Of a stretch of 32,301 nucleotides of DNA, positions 29,579 through 32,301 are shown piece by piece. This DNA is from Candidatus Saccharimonadota bacterium (GTDB lineage: Bacteria > Patescibacteriota > Saccharimonadia > Saccharimonadales > JACOTW01). The notes under the pieces are model-generated. The model ran no database searches. It worked only from the letters and a program-made list of their open reading frames with translations, and was not told the origin of the DNA. A program made the translations under genes and the position numbers. The stretch's first letter is position 1. Every line of letters begins with the position of its first letter. The stretch spans positions 64,228 through 96,528 of the forward strand of contig JACOTW010000001.1 in assembly GCA_016178135.1 (NCBI GenBank). Direction: 5' to 3'.

Positions 29579-32083
29579 TTAGTATACTGGACCTCTACGA
29601 ACGTGCTTGGCATAAACTCTTGTAAGCCATTTATGTAATTCACTGACGGCTAGTATGGCCGATATCATAGTGCCCGAGCTTAATAATATTGTGGACACGG
29701 GTACCGTTTGAATATCAAATACTGTGCCAAGCGGTCCAAACATAACGAGCATTTGTAGCCCAAACGCTAGGGCAAAACCAGCCAGTAATCCATGATTCGC
29801 TTTTCTGATTTTACTGAATGAGGATTTGTACTCGCTTCTAGCGTTGAAGGCGTTCATCCATTGAGCCGCGATTAGAGTCATGAACCCGACAGTTTGAATG
29901 TAGGTGGTATTATGCCCTTGTCGTTTTAGCACAAACACGACTAGCAGGGTAATGGTGGCCATGGCCAGTCCGATAGCTACCATTCTACTAAGTAAGATTT
30001 TGTTCAGCAGAGGATCTTGTGGCCGCCTTGGCGGGCGTCTCATATACCCGTCCTCTTCAGGTTCTAGACCAAGCGGTATAACCAGTGCAGTATCAGTAAC
30101 AAGGTTGATCCATAGTATTTGAATCGCCGTGACTGGTAGCGGTAATCCGAATAATAACGCGCCAATCATAGTTAAAACTTCACCGAGTGTGGTAGATAGT
30201 ATATAAAAAAGCATTCGCCGAATGTTGTCAAATATTTTGCGCCCTTCGGCGATAGCTTTGATGATGGTTGCGAAATTGTCGTTGAGTAATACTATGCCAC
30301 CAGCGTCTTTAGCTATGTCGCTTCCGGAACCCATAGCAATACCGACATGAGCATTGGCAAGCGCGGGAACGTCATTTACGCCATCGCCTGTCATTGCTGT
30401 AATCTCGGTTTGTTTCAGGGCTTTTAATATTCTGAATTTATCTTCAGGTAATATTCGAGCGAAAACTGTTTTATTACGTATTGTTGTGGCCAGTGCGGAT
30501 GTTTCTTTGGGCAAGTCTACACCTTGTATGACTTGGGCGGGATGATTCGCCAATCCAATCTGTTTACCTATATTGTAAGCGGTCTCATAATGATCGCCCG
30601 TTATGAGTCGGACGCTAATACCGGCCTGGCGTGCGGCACGTATAGCTCGTGCCGCTTCAGGACGTAGTTCATCGGCAAAAGCCACATACCCAGCAAAATC
30701 TATACCGTGATTTTTTATAGTACTTAAATCTTTTGGAGCTGTACCGGAAATCTTATATTTTCCGAAGGCAATTACTCTGTACCCTTTTGATGTAAGTTCG
30801 TGCATAACAGATTCGGCAATATGATACTGTTCTTTTGAAACGCTAGACTTGGCTAGTATATGTTCAGGAGAGCCTTTTATGTAAATAATTCCATCTTTGT
30901 GTATAAACGCTCCACTCATTCTAAGTGCTAGATCAAAAGGATATAGCTTATCTATCTTAGCGTGTCCACTCGCACTATCTTTAATGGCTTGGTCAAGCGG
31001 ATCAGTTGGTGTGGTCGCTAGGTCTATTGTGCGTTCGGCAACCCTCATTACATCGCCCGTATTTGGCGACCAACTGTCTATAATGGATAAATGATTTTTA
31101 GTAAGAGTGCCGGTTTTGTCTGTCGCAATTGTTGTTACTAGCCCAATGTCCTCAATGGCTTTGAATGATCTGACTAATGCTTTTTGTTTTGCCATCCGTT
31201 TCATACCCAAAACGATAATAATTGTCAGGGCAACCGGTAATTCTTCGGGTATGGCAGAAACGGTAAAGGCGAGCACGAAACGTAGTGATTCCCCTGCCGA
31301 AATTCCTCTTGCCAACGACATAATAAATACGATAACCGCTAATGTGCCAACGACCTTAATAAGTAATGTTATAAGTTGATCGATCTTAGACTGAACGGAG
31401 CTTTTGGAATGATCATCAGATGTCAGATTGGCAATTTTACCAAACTCTGTTCGACTACCCGTGTCTACGACCAGCGCTTTGGCAGATCCCGCTATTACAT
31501 ATGTACCTTGAAACACCATATTCTCTTGCTCATATATCGGTTTTGATGATTCAAGCGTCGAAGCGTACTTATGAACTGGCACCGACTCACCGGTAAGTGA
31601 CGATTCATTAACTTGTAAATTGTCTGTGTGAATAATTCGTGCGTCAGCAGGTATTCTATCGCCTTCGCTTAATATAATAATATCCCCAGGAACAAGATTG
31701 ATAGACGAAACAGACTGCTCTTCACGGTCTCTTATTACAATAGCCCGCTGGATGCTGTGCTTCTTTAAGCTTCTTAAGACTCGAGTGGTAGCGTACTGCT
31801 GTGAATAATAAATACAGGCGTTGATTAGGATAATGATGCCGATAATTATCGCGTCAAGAAACTCGTGGCCGATAAGGCTAATAATCGCGGCAACGGCAAG
31901 GACGCCAGCGAACACGTTTCTGAACGGCTCTACAAGTATTCGCCAAAACGGCTCTGTTTTGATGGCAAGCTGATTAGTGCCGTACTTGTTTAGGCGGTTA
32001 GATGCTTCCTGACTAGAGATCCCCCTATCTGAAGTTTCGAGTATTTCATATAATTGTTCAGTATTCTGTTTGTACCAAGTCAT
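29579..32083 (-). CDS. P-type cation-transporting ATPase (Ca2+-ATPase/PMR1-like, P2)
   Basis: An ATP-driven ion pump of the P2 class. From the chosen Met it is 834 residues. Visible motifs: actuator LTGESVPV, membrane helix 4 AIPEELPVALT, phosphorylation site ATDKTGTLTKNH, nucleotide domain KGSPEHIL, hinge MTGDGVNDVPAL, and helix 6 region NLVTDTALVIPLG. The N-terminal WYKQNTEQLYEILETSDRGIS matches the cation-ATPase N domain, favouring ATG 32083 over the upstream ORF start, which lies in T1 sequence. PEE and NxxTD residues suggest Ca2+ or a related cation. The C-terminal RGPVY and stop coincide with a T1-end-like sequence. TATACT lies 10 bases before the ATG. Confidence 0.95.
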   Translation of the reverse strand: MTWYKQNTEQLYEILETSDRGISSQEASNRLNKYGTNQLAIKTEPFWRILVEPFRNVFAGVLAVAAIISLIGHEFLDAIIIGIIILINACIYYSQQYATTRVLRSLKKHSIQRAIVIRDREEQSVSSINLVPGDIIILSEGDRIPADARIIHTDNLQVNESSLTGESVPVHKYASTLESSKPIYEQENMVFQGTYVIAGSAKALVVDTGSRTEFGKIANLTSDDHSKSSVQSKIDQLITLLIKVVGTLAVIVFIMSLARGISAGESLRFVLAFTVSAIPEELPVALTIIIVLGMKRMAKQKALVRSFKAIEDIGLVTTIATDKTGTLTKNHLSIIDSWSPNTGDVMRVAERTIDLATTPTDPLDQAIKDSASGHAKIDKLYPFDLALRMSGAFIHKDGIIYIKGSPEHILAKSSVSKEQYHIAESVMHELTSKGYRVIAFGKYKISGTAPKDLSTIKNHGIDFAGYVAFADELRPEAARAIRAARQAGISVRLITGDHYETAYNIGKQIGLANHPAQVIQGVDLPKETSALATTIRNKTVFARILPEDKFRILKALKQTEITAMTGDGVNDVPALANAHVGIAMGSGSDIAKDAGGIVLLNDNFATIIKAIAEGRKIFDNIRRMLFYILSTTLGEVLTMIGALLFGLPLPVTAIQILWINLVTDTALVIPLGLEPEEDGYMRRPPRRPQDPLLNKILLSRMVAIGLAMATITLLVVFVLKRQGHNTTYIQTVGFMTLIAAQWMNAFNARSEYKSSFSKIRKANHGLLAGFALAFGLQMLVMFGPLGTVFDIQTVPVSTILLSSGTMISAILAVSELHKWLTRVYAKHVRRGPVY

Positions 32084-32093
32084 ACGCTTAATT

Positions 32094-32099
32094 AGTATA
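32094..32099 (-). promoter_or_regulatory. -10 box of the P-type ATPase gene, abutting T1
   Basis: TATACT on the minus strand, 10 bases before the chosen ATG; its TATA borders the T1 end. Confidence 0.5.
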
Positions 32100-32200
32100 C
32101 TGGACTTACGCAAAATCGCCCGTTCCCAGGCTAAATCAGCTCGAGTTGAGAGTGGTTTGACTGAAGGAGAGGTAGCCTTAGAGCTAATTAACATCTATCC
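32100..32200. mobile_element. T1 element, left half
   Basis: Reads CTGGACTTACGCAAAATCGC on to GGTAGCCTTAGAGCTAATTA, stopping at the central palindrome of the element. The right arm is missing. It is open in the frame upstream of the ATPase, which extends the ORF track by 37 codons. Confidence 0.8.
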
Positions 32201-32232
32201 GTTGATAGCGAATCTTTAGCAGCTGTCATGAT

Positions 32233-32301
32233 TTTTATTCTGTTTTCTTGGCTTTTGGTCGTACCTATCGGTACGAACCGAAAACAAAAAACAGAATAAA
32301 A
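32233..32301. repeat. 69-bp inverted repeat at window end
   Basis: TTTTATTCTGTTTT and AAAACAGAATAAAA bracket a second stem, GGTCGTACC/GGTACGAACC. It could be a bidirectional terminator for a gene beyond the edge or another foldback element; the right border is the end of the window. Confidence 0.55.

Noticed and set aside
29552-29625. 24-codon ORF (MPVKPSHDLISIL...) behind a TATAGT after T1
   Set aside because: Too short, overlaps the 3' end of the P-type ATPase, and no independent support.
32084-32194. N-terminal 37-residue extension of the P-type ATPase in the ORF track
   Set aside because: It is T1 sequence; the family N-terminus begins at MTWYKQ and a -10 box lies between.
1-32301. CRISPR array
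   Set aside because: The repeats are dispersed, palindromic over about 160 bp and irregularly spaced; no cas genes are present.
1-32301. Alternative genetic code with TGA as Gly, as in some CPR lineages
   Set aside because: All conserved proteins read through in the standard code and TGA serves as a normal stop.

Overview
The window looks like chromosomal DNA from a member of the Candidate Phyla Radiation (Patescibacteria), possibly Saccharibacteria-like. This is inferred from gene style, not from a marker gene. The genome is compact with very short spacers. It carries DUF3048, PEGA, sortase and DUF4367-type envelope proteins, a VirB4/TraG-like ATPase of the type common in this group, and many genes whose -10 box lies only 6-10 bases before the start codon. 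The standard genetic code fits: TGA is used as a stop, for example at the end of the SET gene.

Layout. At 90-6280 a minus-strand block encodes a membrane histidine kinase, its response regulator with a long disordered tail, an RsuA/RluB-type pseudouridine synthase, Der and Pth. At 6350-6990 there is a tRNA-Glu(CTC), a partial upstream duplicate of its promoter and 5' part, and a relic that may derive from a Y1-type transposon. At 6990-9740 lies an accessory-looking cluster: methyltransferase, SET protein, P-loop kinase, NUDIX hydrolase and MazG-like pyrophosphohydrolase. At 9968-13411 a second two-component system is linked to a DUF3048 envelope protein. At 13593-25817 are a conjugation/T4SS-like ATPase, GltX, a DUF4367-like membrane protein, a PEGA protein, a sortase, tRNA-Leu(CAA), a YjeF-C/NnrD-like protein, a HAD phosphatase, exonuclease III and UMP kinase. 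At 25814-32083 are an MBL-fold hydrolase, tRNA-Ser(GGA), a MacB/Lol-type ABC exporter pair and a P-type cation ATPase.

The outstanding feature is a dense population of small foldback repeats with no transposase in the window. Family T1 (about 150-178 bp, ends CTGGACTTACGC or CTGGACCTGTCGC, apparent 4-bp TWTA-like target duplication) occurs about 12 times. Two copies (in RluB and the NnrD-like protein) are exactly 158 bp, which with 4 bp of duplication makes 162 bp, or 54 codons. They sit in frame inside conserved protein families; a third copy sits in the DUF4367-like protein on the other strand. Other copies or fragments supply new C-termini to Pth, exonuclease III and possibly the ATPase, or abut the -10 boxes of the HAD and ATPase genes. 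Family T2 (TIR TATAGyCCCCGCAAAACAAATTC) has two nearly identical copies, one nested in a T3 element. Family T3 (TIR CACGAGTTT) shows apparent 5-6 bp duplications. A fourth element (T4) carries TATAAT boxes in its ends. T1 and T2 share an encoded peptide pattern (FSSxxV...KTVFAR-like), which suggests one superfamily of protein-inserting elements, similar in behaviour to Rickettsia palindromic elements but with unrelated sequence as far as can be judged by eye.
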